Assembly: GCA_029378245.1 (NCBI GenBank)
Contig: JARKIF010000001.1
Span: forward strand, 3,410,001-3,474,000
Reading direction: 5' to 3'
DNA length: 64,000 nucleotides
Source: Roridomyces roridus
Lineage: Eukaryota; Basidiomycota; Agaricomycetes; Agaricales; Mycenaceae
Shown: in pieces, positions 1 to 11,388 of the stretch
How the letters are laid out: each line of letters begins with the position of its first letter
Numbering within the stretch: position 1 is the first letter of the stretch
Notes under the pieces: model-generated
What the model saw: the letters and a program-made list of their open reading frames with translations, nothing else
Told to the model about the DNA's origin: nothing
The model's database searches: none
Position numbers and translations under genes: made by a program

Positions 1-303
1 CTACGGATAGATGCAGCCCTATCCGCGGCCCACTTGCCATTTCTCCGCCATGTAGCCATCGTCTTCGAACAAGAGACGGATTTCAAGTGGAATCGAGAGA
101 AGGAGCGAAAGTGCTTCCCGAAACTGTCAGTGTCACGGTTCAGGTTGAAGGTATGCTTGCTTTCTTTGCGTGAAGAACTGGCCAGCTTACATACCCACAG
201 CATGACCCTCGCTACTCACTTTGGAGATCTTCCGAGTACTTTCTTAAGAGATCATGCAATATATATTGCCTTGCAATGCAATGCAGATACACCTTCCCAT
301 TAA
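1..303 (+). pseudogene. C-terminal fragment of an F-box family 2 gene (enters from outside the window)
   Basis: The reading frame open from base 1 matches, on the opposite strand, the C-terminal part of the minus-strand gene at 12640-14620: both contain the block HLPFLRH, then IVFE, DFKW and KER.CFP. Only about 55 residues are alike, after which the frame drifts. A possible donor (GTATGC) lies near 151, so a last short exon may follow. Without the upstream part it cannot be told whether the gene is complete. Inferred to be a remnant, because most other copies of this family in the window are remnants. Confidence 0.5.
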
Positions 304-1947
304 TATAATAACTTCATAGCAGAAGGAGTCCGGCCTAGGTACGACAGTACGTATGTATGTATAGTTGCACTTGTTCGTTCTCAATCGCGTCCGTCCGTGA
401 GTAACTATGACCAAATGGCCCACCACCTCCTCCTCGAACTCCCCATCTTCCCCGCATCCCCACCCCCATCCACCTTGGCCGCCATCCGCAAACTAAAATC
501 ACCAGGGCTCTTCCCTCCGAAAAATTTGCCTCCCCTCTCGCGGTCCCTTTGCCTCTGACTCCCCTTCTTCTCCTTCTCCTGCGCCGCGGCCTGTTTCATC
601 AATGTAGGAAACGAGGACGGCGGTGATGAAGGAGGAGACCCAGACCCAGGTGCACTATCCGCCCTCCTCATTCCACCCGCAGCATCCTCAGCTGACCTCC
701 GCACGCTCGTTCGCCTCTGCTTGCCCGCCGTCCCCGTCTTGGACAACTTGCGGGCATGCCGAGACCCCTCCATCGACGGAGGGGTCGATGCTGAGGGAAG
801 CGACACCGATAGCTTCCTAGCCTGCCCATGTGATGACCCAGAACCCGAGCCAGACGCCACAGTTTCCTCCCCCTCCCGACTCCCATGCCGACTCGCAGGC
901 GGCGTCGGTAACCCAAACGGCAGCTTGCCCCCCTCCTCCGTAGTGTGCTCGTCCGGTTCGACCACCGCCGGCGCCGTAGGCAACACCCCGGCAACCCAGG
1001 CACCCCTCCTCCTCCTCGTACCCTCCACCCGCTCCTCTCCTTCATCCCCGCCCTCCAACGCACCGACCAACAGCGTTTCCACGTCTCTCAACGCACGTTC
1101 TGCCAGGACGTACCCCCGCGTCTGCTTGGCCGTGGAAGTCCCAGATGCCACAAACGACCCCAACGCACCCACCAGCTTGGAGCTGCGGTAACTCGCTGGG
1201 AGGACGTGCACTATAGATGCAGGAGCCGCACTATCTGCCGCGTCGTTGTAGACAGGGAACGACGTCACCGAGGACGCACGACGTGACGTGGGAGCAGACA
1301 CTGATCCCGAGCCGAATAGGGAGAAGCGACTCCGCCGCTTCACTGGGCGGTGGGCAGGCGGTGGGGAGTCGTGAGGCGAATCTGATGTAGGGCCAGCGAC
1401 GAAACTGGGCGCGCGTGAGCTGGCTATGCTACCTGGACGCGAGTAGCCATAGGTGGAGTAGCTCGGGGAGGGCGGGCCGGAGCTGGACCATGCCAGGTCA
1501 AACGTACTGGCGCTGGCATCGCCGCCACCGCGGTGCCCTCCGATGAGGAAAGAGGTCGCGAGGGTGCTGGTGAGCACGACTTGCTTTAGCACGGCGCGCT
1601 CGGGCTGGAGGGGTGGGAGGAAGGAGATGATGGCGTCAAAGGGCCGGGCAGTACCAAACGCGCTATGTTGTTTAGGAATAGGTAGTTTGGAGAGCGAGAG
1701 GGAGGCTAGAGATGCGCGCTTGGGATTTGGGGCGCTGGAGGACAGGCTCGGGGAGAGCGATGGGGTCCGACTTCTGTTCGGAGGTGGGGCCGAAAAGAAT
1801 GCCGGATCGAGGGGAGGAGAAGGTGCAAGACGGGACTTTCGTCGCGCAGGCATGGAGTTGCGAGCATGGCGGTGCTCGGACGTAGGAAGAGATTCTGGCG
1901 TAAGAGGCTCACGAACGGTGAACGCGCCTGCTGCGTCTTGAGCAAGC
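240..1947. repeat. Inverted segmental duplication, left copy (partner about 46917-48640)
   Basis: From about 240 to 1947 the sequence reappears in reverse complement at about 46917-48640, covering the last ~510 codons of the 405-2357 gene and its 3' flank, including the stretch around 300-330 with the AGGAGTCCGG motif. Similarity stops abruptly inside the gene (codon about 139) and in the 3' flank near 240. Few differences are visible by eye, so the copying appears recent. Confidence 0.85.
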
Positions 1948-2357
1948 TGCTCGACGTCATGGGACATGCCAGTCCACGTCCGGGCGACATTAGCGGCAGC
2001 CTCGAGGACCTGGACGAGTGACAGGGCAAATGCGGGCGCACTGGGTGCGAGTGGGGCATCAAGCCTGAGAATCTTGATCGAGGGGTGGGCATGGGCCAGG
2101 GTCGAAAGGGGAGGCGGGTCATGGGTCACAATGAGCAGGAGAGACCGGGTGAAGGTCGAGGACCGGAGGATGGGCGCCAGTGCGTGAGCAGAGGGGGTGC
2201 CAAGCACGAGGAGCACATGAAGCTGGCTCGCAAAGGCGACCGTCTTTGCCGTCAAGTCGTATACCGGCCAAGGCGCATCTGGGTGGACGGTGGGTGCTGC
2301 TGGCGACGCCGGCGTGAAGGGGTCTAGCGGCAGACGGGGCCTAAAGACATCGGCCAT
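405..2357 (-). CDS. Ser/Pro-rich single-exon protein of unknown function, 650 aa
   Basis: One uninterrupted frame of 650 codons starting at the ATG read from 2357. Residues about 1-140 look like a folded domain rich in hydrophobic strands (around DLTAKTVAF, LLLIVTHD, IKILRLD). The rest is low-complexity Ser/Pro/Arg sequence with many basic-Ser motifs (RRASS, RRTSV, RKLS), typical of a phosphorylated disordered scaffold. It ends in a conserved basic-aromatic tail (RRRWWAIWS). No known catalytic motif or membrane segment was recognised. The coding status is supported by an inverted, truncated copy at 46917-48467 that preserves the same frame over long stretches and the same stop. Function unknown; the closest description is a conserved basidiomycete hypothetical protein. 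Confidence 0.8.
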   Translation of the reverse strand: MADVFRPRLPLDPFTPASPAAPTVHPDAPWPVYDLTAKTVAFASQLHVLLVLGTPSAHALAPILRSSTFTRSLLLIVTHDPPPLSTLAHAHPSIKILRLDAPLAPSAPAFALSLVQVLEAAANVARTWTGMSHDVEQLAQDAAGAFTVREPLTPESLPTSEHRHARNSMPARRKSRLAPSPPLDPAFFSAPPPNRSRTPSLSPSLSSSAPNPKRASLASLSLSKLPIPKQHSAFGTARPFDAIISFLPPLQPERAVLKQVVLTSTLATSFLIGGHRGGGDASASTFDLAWSSSGPPSPSYSTYGYSRPGSIASSRAPSFVAGPTSDSPHDSPPPAHRPVKRRSRFSLFGSGSVSAPTSRRASSVTSFPVYNDAADSAAPASIVHVLPASYRSSKLVGALGSFVASGTSTAKQTRGYVLAERALRDVETLLVGALEGGDEGEERVEGTRRRRGAWVAGVLPTAPAVVEPDEHTTEEGGKLPFGLPTPPASRHGSREGEETVASGSGSGSSHGQARKLSVSLPSASTPPSMEGSRHARKLSKTGTAGKQRRTSVRRSAEDAAGGMRRADSAPGSGSPPSSPPSSFPTLMKQAAAQEKEKKGSQRQRDRERGGKFFGGKSPGDFSLRMAAKVDGGGDAGKMGSSRRRWWAIWS

Positions 2358-3389
2358 GAGGGAGGAGGAGGAAAAGCCTGCCGATACGTCACTTGGTCTT
2401 GGCCATCATTGTCTTCAATGAACGCAATCTTTGATCCTTCCATCCTTAGACTTGGACAGCCTACCAACGACCGTGCAAGACGCCAAGCTGCCCCTCTGGC
2501 CCGCATCCGAGTTGCTAGAAGACCGACTAACTATCCGCAAACCCGGCGCCCGCTCGATAATCTTTCAATCTAACCGCTCACACGGCCACAGTTCACCGCC
2601 GCTCGGAAGCCAAGCCTCCCAAGGCCCCTCTCTCATACGTGGCACGCTCAACACGGCGATTAGCTCCCCTCCGTCCCAGCCGTCCTCTGCCCGTCTGCAA
2701 GGTAAAAATTTACCAAAGTTGGCCGATCAATTCCTTAACGGTACCGAACGGCATTCAAAATCGTGCCGCAGGTGCGGAGAGGACGCAGTCTGGTTTTCTT
2801 GTCTGTACTACGCACGTTCCGCACCTTCCTCTTGCCCGTCGACCTCCTTTCCCTCAATACCGCGTTGTCCAAGCGTTGTCACAATCTGGACGTCCAACTT
2901 TCATTTCAAAGGTCTTCGACGCCACCTTCTTCTCACCATGTTACCGTCTTCCTGGGCGTCCAGCCAAGTCCAGCTGATGCAGACCAGGCTCACGGAACGT
3001 CACAATACCGAACAACGTCTCCAGTATGATCATATTCCCGCCATTTAATTTTCAGGAACCGCGATGGGATTCGTTGGGACGGCGCGGACCGTGACGTACG
3101 GCCCGCGGGATAGCCGTGGACGTTTGAATGGACACGTACGTATGTCTGGGTGGTTCTGGGTGTCATACCAGCCGGTGGTAGAGCGATTGGATGTATTCTG
3201 TGATTCGGCGTGATCATGAGGTCCAATCCGAGCTGACGGCCGGGATGGACCCGGTCACCCGGATGGTTTTCGTGAATGGATGGGGTGTTGGAGATGCCGG
3301 GAGGACTGGAATCTGGATGCTAAGCCCATTTTGAGATGAGAGGTACTTGGCTATGAAATCATGATTGCTCGTAGGAAAATACGTACCAC
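2358..3389. other. Intergenic stretch, no gene recognised
   Basis: About 1 kb upstream of the 405-2357 gene. The longest open frames have no recognisable domain and no copy elsewhere in the window that would support coding. It should contain the promoter of the minus-strand gene, but no clear TATA element was seen. Confidence 0.5.
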
Positions 3390-3720
3390 GTACGTTGAAC
3401 GTGCCAAGGGGAACCAATGCAAAGTTCAACCGCAACGAGAGACAGATTGATGAGTCCGAGGAACCCCAGCCTACCGTTATGCATAGACTGGGTGAACTCT
3501 TCCTCCAGCGAACCCACTGATTGATGATTGGTCTCCTTGGCCGCCTTGGTTCTGGCTCGCTTCGATCTTGACAAGAGGAGAAGGGAACGCGCGCGCACGA
3601 GTCGGATGATTTGAATGAGATGGGGCAAAGACTTTGAGCCAGTCTCCTTGTCGACGCGTCGTTCCACCGCGGTCGTTTCGAAACTCGGGACTCTGGGATG
3701 TGGCCAACTGCCGTTGCGGC
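3390..3720 (-). pseudogene. Internally deleted F-box family 2 remnant, divergent from the F-box gene at 3820
   Basis: Read on the minus strand, 3640-3720 resembles the segment just after the F-box of the 12640-14620 gene (STRRLAQ followed by a His/Asn-rich stretch), and 3400-3580 resembles its far C-terminal part (LEEEF.QS, then NLSLVAVELC and VPLGTFNV). The middle of the gene is missing and the two parts are in different frames. The remnant lies head to head with the F-box gene starting at 3820, as does the similar remnant at 51939-52166. Confidence 0.5.
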
Positions 3721-3819
3721 CGAAGACATGGAAGGAAGCGATCACGGGACCGAGGTCACCGGGCCATCACTGGGTGTTTGTTTTGACCAAATAAATCATG
3801 GCCTTGATCCCGAACCACC

Positions 3820-6125
3820 ATGTTGCCCCACGAAATCATCTCTGAGATTTTGTCTCCTGCACTCAAAGTGTCTGAAGACCTCTTTTCCGACACCTCCGAT
3901 GTCTCTCCCTTCTCCAACTACACGCCATCCACGTCCGATTATTTGCTGGTCTGCAAAGACTGGCTTCGTGTCGCCACTCCCCTGCTGTACAATGTCGTAG
4001 TCCTCCGATCCAAGGCGCAGGCAAACGCTCTCCAGCAGGTGCTAAAAGCCAATCCAGAGTTTGGTCGTTTCATCAAGAAGCTGCGCGTGGAGGGAGGATT
4101 TGGAACGGCCATGCACACCATTCTCAAATCTGCACCCAATATCACGGACCTTTTTGTGTCCCTTTCGATATACTCTTCCGACAACACGGGAGGCCTGTGC
4201 AAGGGTCTCTCTCTCATCAATCCCCATCGAATCATCCTCGTCGACCCGAATGTCGTCAGCCCCCTCAAAAACAAGCAATTGGACGCGCTGAAGAAGGCCC
4301 TCTTCGATTGCATTCACTCTTGGAGCAATCTGGTGCGTGTTCATCTTCGTATTCACCCCGAACTCATTGGATCTGTCCAGCGTATCTTTGGTTACCCACA
4401 TGCCGGCGGGTATTATCAGACGGCGAAGTGGGCGCAGAAAGCCACGGAGCTGAGCCAACTACTTGCTCAAACGCAGGTCCACACTGTGGCCTTCGATTCC
4501 CTCGACATGATCCCGCAATGGATAGCTACCCTCTATACCATTCCTTCACTGAAGGTGCTACGATTCCAGCGTCCACTGGACGACAGGCTGGTTTCAGAGA
4601 TAGAATCGGATCCGTGTCTAAAGAAGTTGGCCAAGTACACGTCGGTTTTCCTCTCTGATTTCATTTCCATTTGCTCACGTTCTCTAGGCGCATCCACAAA
4701 CCGACTCACATCGAGCCTGACATCCCACCATCCCTGAACCCTTTCTTCGTTCCATTGCAATTCACATCAAAAGAGACTCGCGAAACCATTTGGAGACGCG
4801 TACTTTTCTTTGCCATGTACACGGAGGAGATGAGATCTCCCACCTTCTCGCGTCGTACCTCCGAATTGTATCCATCGCGGCTTCCAGTCCTTTGTGTTTC
4901 CAAGTATTTTCATGTAGGTCAGACCCTGTCATTTGTTGCAGTCGCTCATCCCGTTCAGCGGCTCGCACTTCCGTACCTCCTCGAATCTCTCCGCTTATCG
5001 TCTAACATCACCGGTCTGGCACAACTACTGGAAAAAGTACCGCACCTTGGTTCTTCGATACGCCGTATCTTCACTGCTGGTATACCGACGACGTCATCCG
5101 TCTACAAACAGGCCATTCTTGTGGTTTTTCGTCACACCCCTCGCTTAGAGGTTCTTGCTCCTGTTGGTGATCGACCCTTCTACATCACAATGAAGATGTT
5201 CGAAGAGTTGGGAAGAATTGCCGGGCATTCCATTCAGGAACTCTCAGTGTTTCTGTCTGAAACAGAAGTATCCCTGTCTTCCTTTCAGCGCTTCACAAGC
5301 CTGCGTACCTTGGACATCGGGGGTTACCGGCTGAGTGGGGAGGTTTCTCGAGGGACTTCCAATGTGCTCAACACGGTGCAAGATTTGCGCATCCGCGAGA
5401 GCATTGTCATCGAGTTGTTTGTGAATATAAGGTATATACCACATCCGTTTTACAGGGTATCGTCTGCTCAAATCGATCGCCAGACTGGGCAGTATTCGCA
5501 CTCTTGTTTTACCGTGGACGTTGAACGGTAAGCATGCAGTAGAGGATTTGATTAGGGTGCACGGAAAAAAGCTGCATCATCTCACCCTGGGTCCGCTCCA
5601 CGATGGTTCCCCGGTCCTCGATTTCTGTCCAAATCTCACCGATATAGAACTTCTTGACGTGCGTGGTTCCTTTTTGTGTATGTATCATTCTTTATATTCG
5701 AGTCTACTCCAGCAAGACGATTTGGAAAAACTCACCCCTGGTAGCCAACATCATGCACTAGTCAAAATTTCATCGGCCGGTCTGCCCAAGTACGTTGCCC
5801 AAGATTTTTGCTCAGTCATCTCCTTGAAAAATCAATGTTCTCTCTCAAGAAACTCCGATCCACAAGACGTGGAAGCCATGCTCGATATGTATCCAAACCT
5901 GCGCGAGATTGAGTTTCGACACTTCAGATGGCCGACGACCGAGTAAGCGTGCTTGCTGCCCTATCTCTCTAGGCTCACGTTTTGTGTAGACGCGAAATTT
6001 CCAAAAGCAACGTTGTTCCGTTGGCGGAGTCTTTACTGCTGAAGAACATCAAGCTGTTGGATTTGGAGGGAAGGCAGTGGAGTCCTCGCTTGAAGACGGG
6101 GAAACAATCGCGAAAGGTTTCCTAG
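3820..6125 (+). CDS. F-box protein, 7 exons, 666 aa (family 1, copy A)
   Basis: Predicted exons 3820-4640, 4688-4913, 4959-5431, 5484-5658, 5713-5789, 5850-5942 and 5990-6125 sum to 2001 nt, exactly 667 codons with the stop. Copy C (52263-54575) has the same seven exons, most of equal length. Residues 1-60 hold an F-box-like motif (MLPHEIISEILSPALKV, later YLLVCKDWLRVATPLLY). Exons 2-3 encode a second F-box-like motif (IWRRVLFFAM, then VLCVSKYFH-RLALPYLLESL), and the rest is leucine-rich. Such proteins are expected to bind Skp1 in SCF ubiquitin ligases and recruit targets through the C-terminal part; the target is unknown. The 45-nt intron 2 (46 nt in copy C) is needed for both copies to stay in frame. 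Intron 1 has an unusual donor (GTCGGT). Confidence 0.85.
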
Positions 6126-6876
6126 AGAGGCTGGCTTCAGTGCCAAAAGGAAATCGAGGGCTCGAATCAGTGTGAGGGTGCTTGTGTCAACGTATTGGAC
6201 CTGCCAGTTGTCGAAGCGGTTTCTTTTACCGAAAATTATATCTTGTCGGTCACTCATTGCAGTGGCGCATATTGCCACAAGTTCCAAGCGTCGAGTTCGG
6301 AATGTAGGAAATATATGGGTGGATGTGTGCGCGGATGGGGGGGGGGGGAATTGTTCTGTGTTTGTAGGTAAGATACATCCTCGTATTTATACCTTTCCCA
6401 TCCTAACCCTAGATTAATTCTTATAAATTATAGAGTCCATTTCTAGTAGGTAGCGTCCAAACACACAGCCCAAGACCAATACGATCGAACAGGTTCGTGG
6501 CGCATCTGTGGCGCACTACGGAGGTGGCACTGATCGTCTCGAGACTGCCTGTTCATATCCGTCGATCTGGTTTGCTCCAGATTATTCCAACACGGAATTC
6601 CACGCCGCACGCGAAGGGTACGTACTCGGAATTGCAAAGACTTTGTCAGCCCCACTTTCCGAGTCAACCCACATGTCCACCGCAAGCATAAGTAGATATT
6701 CGTTGGCGGTACCACGGGCCGGACGGAGATTTCCCCGGCTACTCATGATAACAAGTTTATTCACCGAGATTGCCGGTCGGCCCAACGCGTCGGACGTCGG
6801 GAGTCTCTGACCACAACCACTGATAACCACACCGATATCCGGCACCTCCTCGAGTGCTCGCAAGGAAGCTTTCTAG
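6126..6876. other. Spacer between two co-duplicated F-box genes
   Basis: No gene is supported. Parts of it (about 6130-6290 and 6590-6876) match the spacer between the corresponding genes of block II (54576-55068), showing that the two F-box genes were duplicated together. The middle, with a run of ten or more G near 6338, has no counterpart there. Confidence 0.6.
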
Positions 6877-7106
6877 ATGGCCTCCGACTCCCTAGCAGTT
6901 GCACGGGCCCGAGTCGCTGAACTGGACAAGGAGATACAGCACCTAAAACTGTCCATGCACGCACTCTGCCTCGAGCGCGACCAACTCCAGCGGACGCTGG
7001 CCGACTACAAATATCCTCTCCTGACGTTACCCACCGAAATAACGTCCGAGATATTCACTGGATACCTCCCGTGGCCGCAACGGCCCCAGTTCAAAGGACC
7101 GAACTC

Positions 7107-9919
7107 CACCTAAGGAAGCTACGTTCGCGTACCTTCGGGACCCGGTAGGTAGCTTAAATTGTTGACATGAAGCGTACCTAATAGGCTGTGTCTACAACCA
7201 GGGGCGGATCAATTATACCCAATCGGGAAGCTTCTCCTGCCACGACACCACCACCATCTACGACACCCCACACATCCGCGCCCTGACGGCTCGCGCTACT
7301 ATGAACGGTCATCTCCCACCTCTCAGTGTTGGTTCTGGAAGCCCTCGGGTGCCCTCAGACTGCAGCGGCCTCCTTCACCTCTGCCACTCCCGCTCAGAGG
7401 TACTGCTGCTCCCTCGCAGTGCCACGCGACGCGGCGTTTCTCTTGCTATCCGATTGCGAAACACACCCGGCAAAATGAAAACTATGCTGTGCAGCGCTGG
7501 GACGGTCTTCGCTCCCAGCTACGGTGCCTACATCCACCTCCACTCCCCGGCTACCTCCATCTCCATCTCCATCCCCGGATGCCATCCCGACCCAATGCCT
7601 GGTGCCCATGCAGGCATTTGCCCCACGCCCGCGCGGCGTCGCGCATGCACCCAGCTCACAAGAGGGTAACACAAGCAACCTCACCTCTACGCCTCCGGCC
7701 CCAGCCTCTTTCCCTGTGCCCACAGTCCGTCCTTCCTCTCCACCAACGGCGCAGTCACTTTGCACGCAATAGCCACCCTTCCACCCTCTACACCTCCGGA
7801 CACCTAGGGAAGAATACGACTCCGCGACGCACATCCTGGGGAGCCTGCAGTGCGCGGGGATCACATCCCGTATATGCGGGGTGGGGTGAGTGGGAAACAC
7901 CGGAGGCGACGAAGGTGTGAGAGAGAGAGAGGAGGGCCGGAGGTGAAGGATGGGAGCGCGGCGAGCGCTGCTGCGAGGCGTTGGTAGTGGGACGTTAGGC
8001 TGAAGTTTTGTGAGGCCGTCTGAGGCTTTCTCTATCGTCGCCTTGTATCAACCACGGTACCTCCGCCACCTCCACACCTCCGCCACCTCTGCCTTCCTCC
8101 CTCTCGCTGCCCATACTTTGAGTGAACGTTACTATGTATGTAGCCTGTGTACAAGATATGTAGTTGAAATGGGATCGTTAACGACTAACTGAACACCAAA
8201 CATTCGTCACCGCAGCCACTATCTTCGTCACCTGCGACAGCTCCGTCGCGTTGGCGTAATAACCGGGCAGCCAATCGGATGCCGAATAAATATCGTTCCC
8301 CACCTTGATTTTCCTCTCGCACAGATTTTGCATTGGATTCCCTCCTTTGAAGGTCGGGATTTTGTTCAATAGGTCTGCCGCAGACAAATTGATTTTTCCC
8401 CCATTTTTCCCTAGTGATTTAATACGCGAACACGATTTCGTTCGAAAGGTAGAGTACTTCCCTATATGTATTCATACTCGGGCTACAACTTTTTAACAGA
8501 GTGTCACTCAATTAATTCTCCCCTCGCTCAAAAATGTCCAGCACTGCTCTGAATGTTGTTTCAAGCCTTCGCATGCTTCCTCCAACTCGCGTTCTAATTT
8601 TCCGGCCTTCGACAAGCTGAATTTGACAAAAATGGATTGTGGTACTTCGACAATCTACACACAAAATGAACGCCCTCCCTCGTGTAATCTCCTCGTCTCT
8701 CCACCTTGCTTCATCACATCTTCGGTTCCCACCTCCCGGGAGATCTCGTCTATCCTTAAGACCATCTCTCGCCCTCGCCCTCGCCTCCCGCCCTCCCTCC
8801 GCTCCCTCACCTCCGGTCTGCTCCTGTACTTGGTGCACTCCCTGACCAGCTCGTCATCTCCAGCCCTCACACCGCGTTCTCCCCTCCCACGCTCACTCCC
8901 ACTCCGCTCTCACCTGCCACGCTGGCCACCCCGCTCTCGCCTCCCACACACATCTCCTCGCTCTCACGTTTCAGCCTCACCTCCCCGCTCTTGCCTCCTT
9001 TCATGCTCTCCCTCGCCCACCCCTCTCCTCTCCCCTCCTGTACGGAAGGGAGATGGACGACGCAGAGATTTGGCATGCCCGGGAACAAAAGAAATGTTGC
9101 ACCATTTGCAAGATGCAGGGAGAATGCGGGGGGCGTAGACGTCGAGGATGTGGAGATATCAGCGGGAAGGCGTTGCGTGCGTTGATGGGTGCACAGCGGA
9201 ACGGGGAGGGTGTGCATGGCATCCGTCCCGGCCTCGGCGCGGCTATCCCGGGGGCCACGATGTACTCACAGAGTGAGAACATTGTCTTGAGGACGGTCTG
9301 CAAGTGAATGCGGCCGTAACGAGCGGCGGGGTGCTGGTCAAGAGGAACGGAGGCACCAGAGGTGGGTACCGGGTAGGTCCGTAGGTCATTATCACCAGTC
9401 AGCAAGCAACTTGAATTCAAGGTCGTCAGGTCGTCTTTCTTGGAGGTAGGGAAGCGGGAGTGGTGAGAAAGGCAACCCCAATGAGCAGCGGGGTACTGGA
9501 GGAGGGAGGAGCGGAGGCGGCGGAGGCCCCGTAGGTCGAAAAATTCGCAATAGACGGAGACACTGAGGTTGTGAAGACACTTGGAGTCTGGACACGGAGG
9601 CGGCGTGAAAGGCGGCCCGAACGAAGGACGGGTGGATGAGGAAGGGCTGCGGCTGGAGGAGGCGGAGGTGGTGCCACGCGTAGAGATTGTTTCGTGCCTT
9701 GAGGGTGCTTGAAAGGACGAGGGAGTGCTTCAATGGAAAGCTGAGATGGGTTCTGTTGGGTTCCGGGGCGTGTATGGGTGGCGGCGTGGTAGAGCCTCTG
9801 CCAGAGCGTTGACGATGGTGGTGGTGTGGTGACAGGCGGAGCTTCCCAATCGGGAATAGGTCATCCGCGGCTGTGCAGTACTGGGTTCCGAAGGTACGCG
9901 AACGTAGCTTCCTTAGGTG
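7107..9919. mobile_element. 2813-bp terminal-inverted-repeat DNA transposon, no transposase seen
   Basis: The ends are an almost perfect inverted repeat of about 39 bp starting CACCTAAGGAAGCTACGTTC, with two mismatches visible. The element is flanked by the 8-bp direct repeat CCGAACTC (7099-7106 and 9920-9927). The block II copy of the host gene lacks the insertion. Inward of the ends, weaker inverted similarity continues (CCAATCGGGAAGCT near 7226 and its complement near 9845). The interior is Pro/Ser-rich low-complexity sequence with no convincing transposase frame. An 8-bp duplication fits hAT-type or related families; the terminal motif was not recognised. Confidence 0.85.
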
Positions 9920-9937
9920 CCGAACTCGCCGTCGTTC

Positions 9938-10144
9938 TGTCAGGAACTGGGTTTATTTGCATCGGTTCGTATTGTATGTATTTGTATACTTGATGTACAG
10001 CCTACGTATGATATGAATCAGTCCTTCTATCTTCTTGACTTCCACGTCCCCTGTCGCACTATTGTCCATTTGCGCACTCGAGTGTCTCCTCAATCCTGAG
10101 CCTCGTTGGCTCTAGCAGCCACCTCCGGCATGCATTTTCTGACA
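9938..10144 (+). repeat. 5' LTR
   Basis: A 207-bp copy starting TGTCAGG and ending CTGACA. It differs from the 3' LTR at a single visible base (C against T in the CAGCCTAYGTATG context), so the insertion is young. The sequence following it (GGTTATGGGCC) would be the primer-binding site, but no tRNA match could be assigned. Confidence 0.88.
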
Positions 10145-11388
10145 GGTTATGGGCCCCGACAGCTCTAGCGACATCCGTCGCATCCACGTCATATCTGCCT
10201 TTACGATCATTACCTTCGTCCATCCGACTCCACCTCTTGCTCTTTCCAATATGGCCCGATTTCCACCATCTGCGCATTCACCACATCCGTTCTCTATGTG
10301 GCCTTTCCTTGCGCACCTTCATGCACACCACCTGGCTCACCACCGGTTGCCCCACTACTCCCTGACACCGTGGGATACACATGATATCCATCCGGATTCT
10401 CAAGATCCCGGGCACCCGCGCGTTCCGCGTTTCACACGCCAAGCGCATGCATGCAGATTCACCACCAGTACGACTTTTGGGTATCCTGCCCACTGGCCAC
10501 TGTTACCACCAACATCCAGCTGCCATCCTCCATGGATTTCTAGGCTCAACATGTCCCGCTGTTCTACCCGGGGATATTTTCGCCTCTGCAGCTCTGACCT
10601 CTTGGATTGGGTGGGAGCATTGACATCCGTCGTGCTCTGGAAATCCCTCTTGGGCTGTATCAGCCTTGGGGTTCAGGGGTCCCCACTCTGCCGCATGTTT
10701 GCGGAAGACCAATTCGGCAAGACCAGTTCGAGAGCCCTGGTCTTCACATTCCAATCGACATCAGTGCACACCAAATTTGCACTCGTCGCCGACATCTCCA
10801 TCTCAGACCTATGGTTCCGACAGCTAGTATTTGGAGACATGTGCTAGCTCATCTGCACTGCAGGTTTGTTTTCGGTGCACCAGTTTTTCTGTGCATTGAG
10901 CACCAGTGGTTGGAGACCGCTGCTGGTCGTTCTCACCAGATTTGCTGGGGCATTTGGCTGTTTTTGGTATAGCCGCCGCATTGCCCTCGTCTTCGCTTCC
11001 TGCGCTCAGTGGGAGCCCTCACACACTCGTTGTTGATTTCTCTTTTCACGCCATCCCGTCCTCATTTTTCTCCGGACGGCGTCTCCTCTTTTGGATTTTA
11101 TTTTGGCATCGCCTTGGGCACCTCCTTGCCGCAACATTGTGTTTGTTGAACACTGGGTCGACACTGTTGGAGACTGCGGTGTTTGTTCCGGTCCCTTTGA
11201 CATCGGATCACTACCAACATACTTTGTGTTGGGTTCGGTGGGAGGATTTTTCTTCCTTCCTTCTCACACTTGCACCACATTCGGGTCACAACTTGGGATC
11301 CCACCCTTATCTGGTTCGGTGGGAGAATGTTCTTCCATTTCCGGTTTTCATCACATTCCTATTCTTTCTTCCCTCGCAAAGGTGGGAG

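Noticed and set aside
668..1286. Plus- and minus-strand frames overlapping the 405-2357 gene
   Set aside because: Shadow frames of a GC-rich Ser/Pro/Arg coding sequence; the inverted copy preserves only the 650-codon frame.
4914..4958. Reading copy A straight through intron 2 of the F-box gene
   Set aside because: It is possible in copy A (45 nt) but gives a frameshift in copy C (46 nt), while splicing gives matching proteins in both.
7301..9733. Several Pro/Ser-rich frames of 100-171 codons inside the 7107-9919 transposon
   Set aside because: Compositionally biased, overlapping on both strands, no domain or transposase motif.
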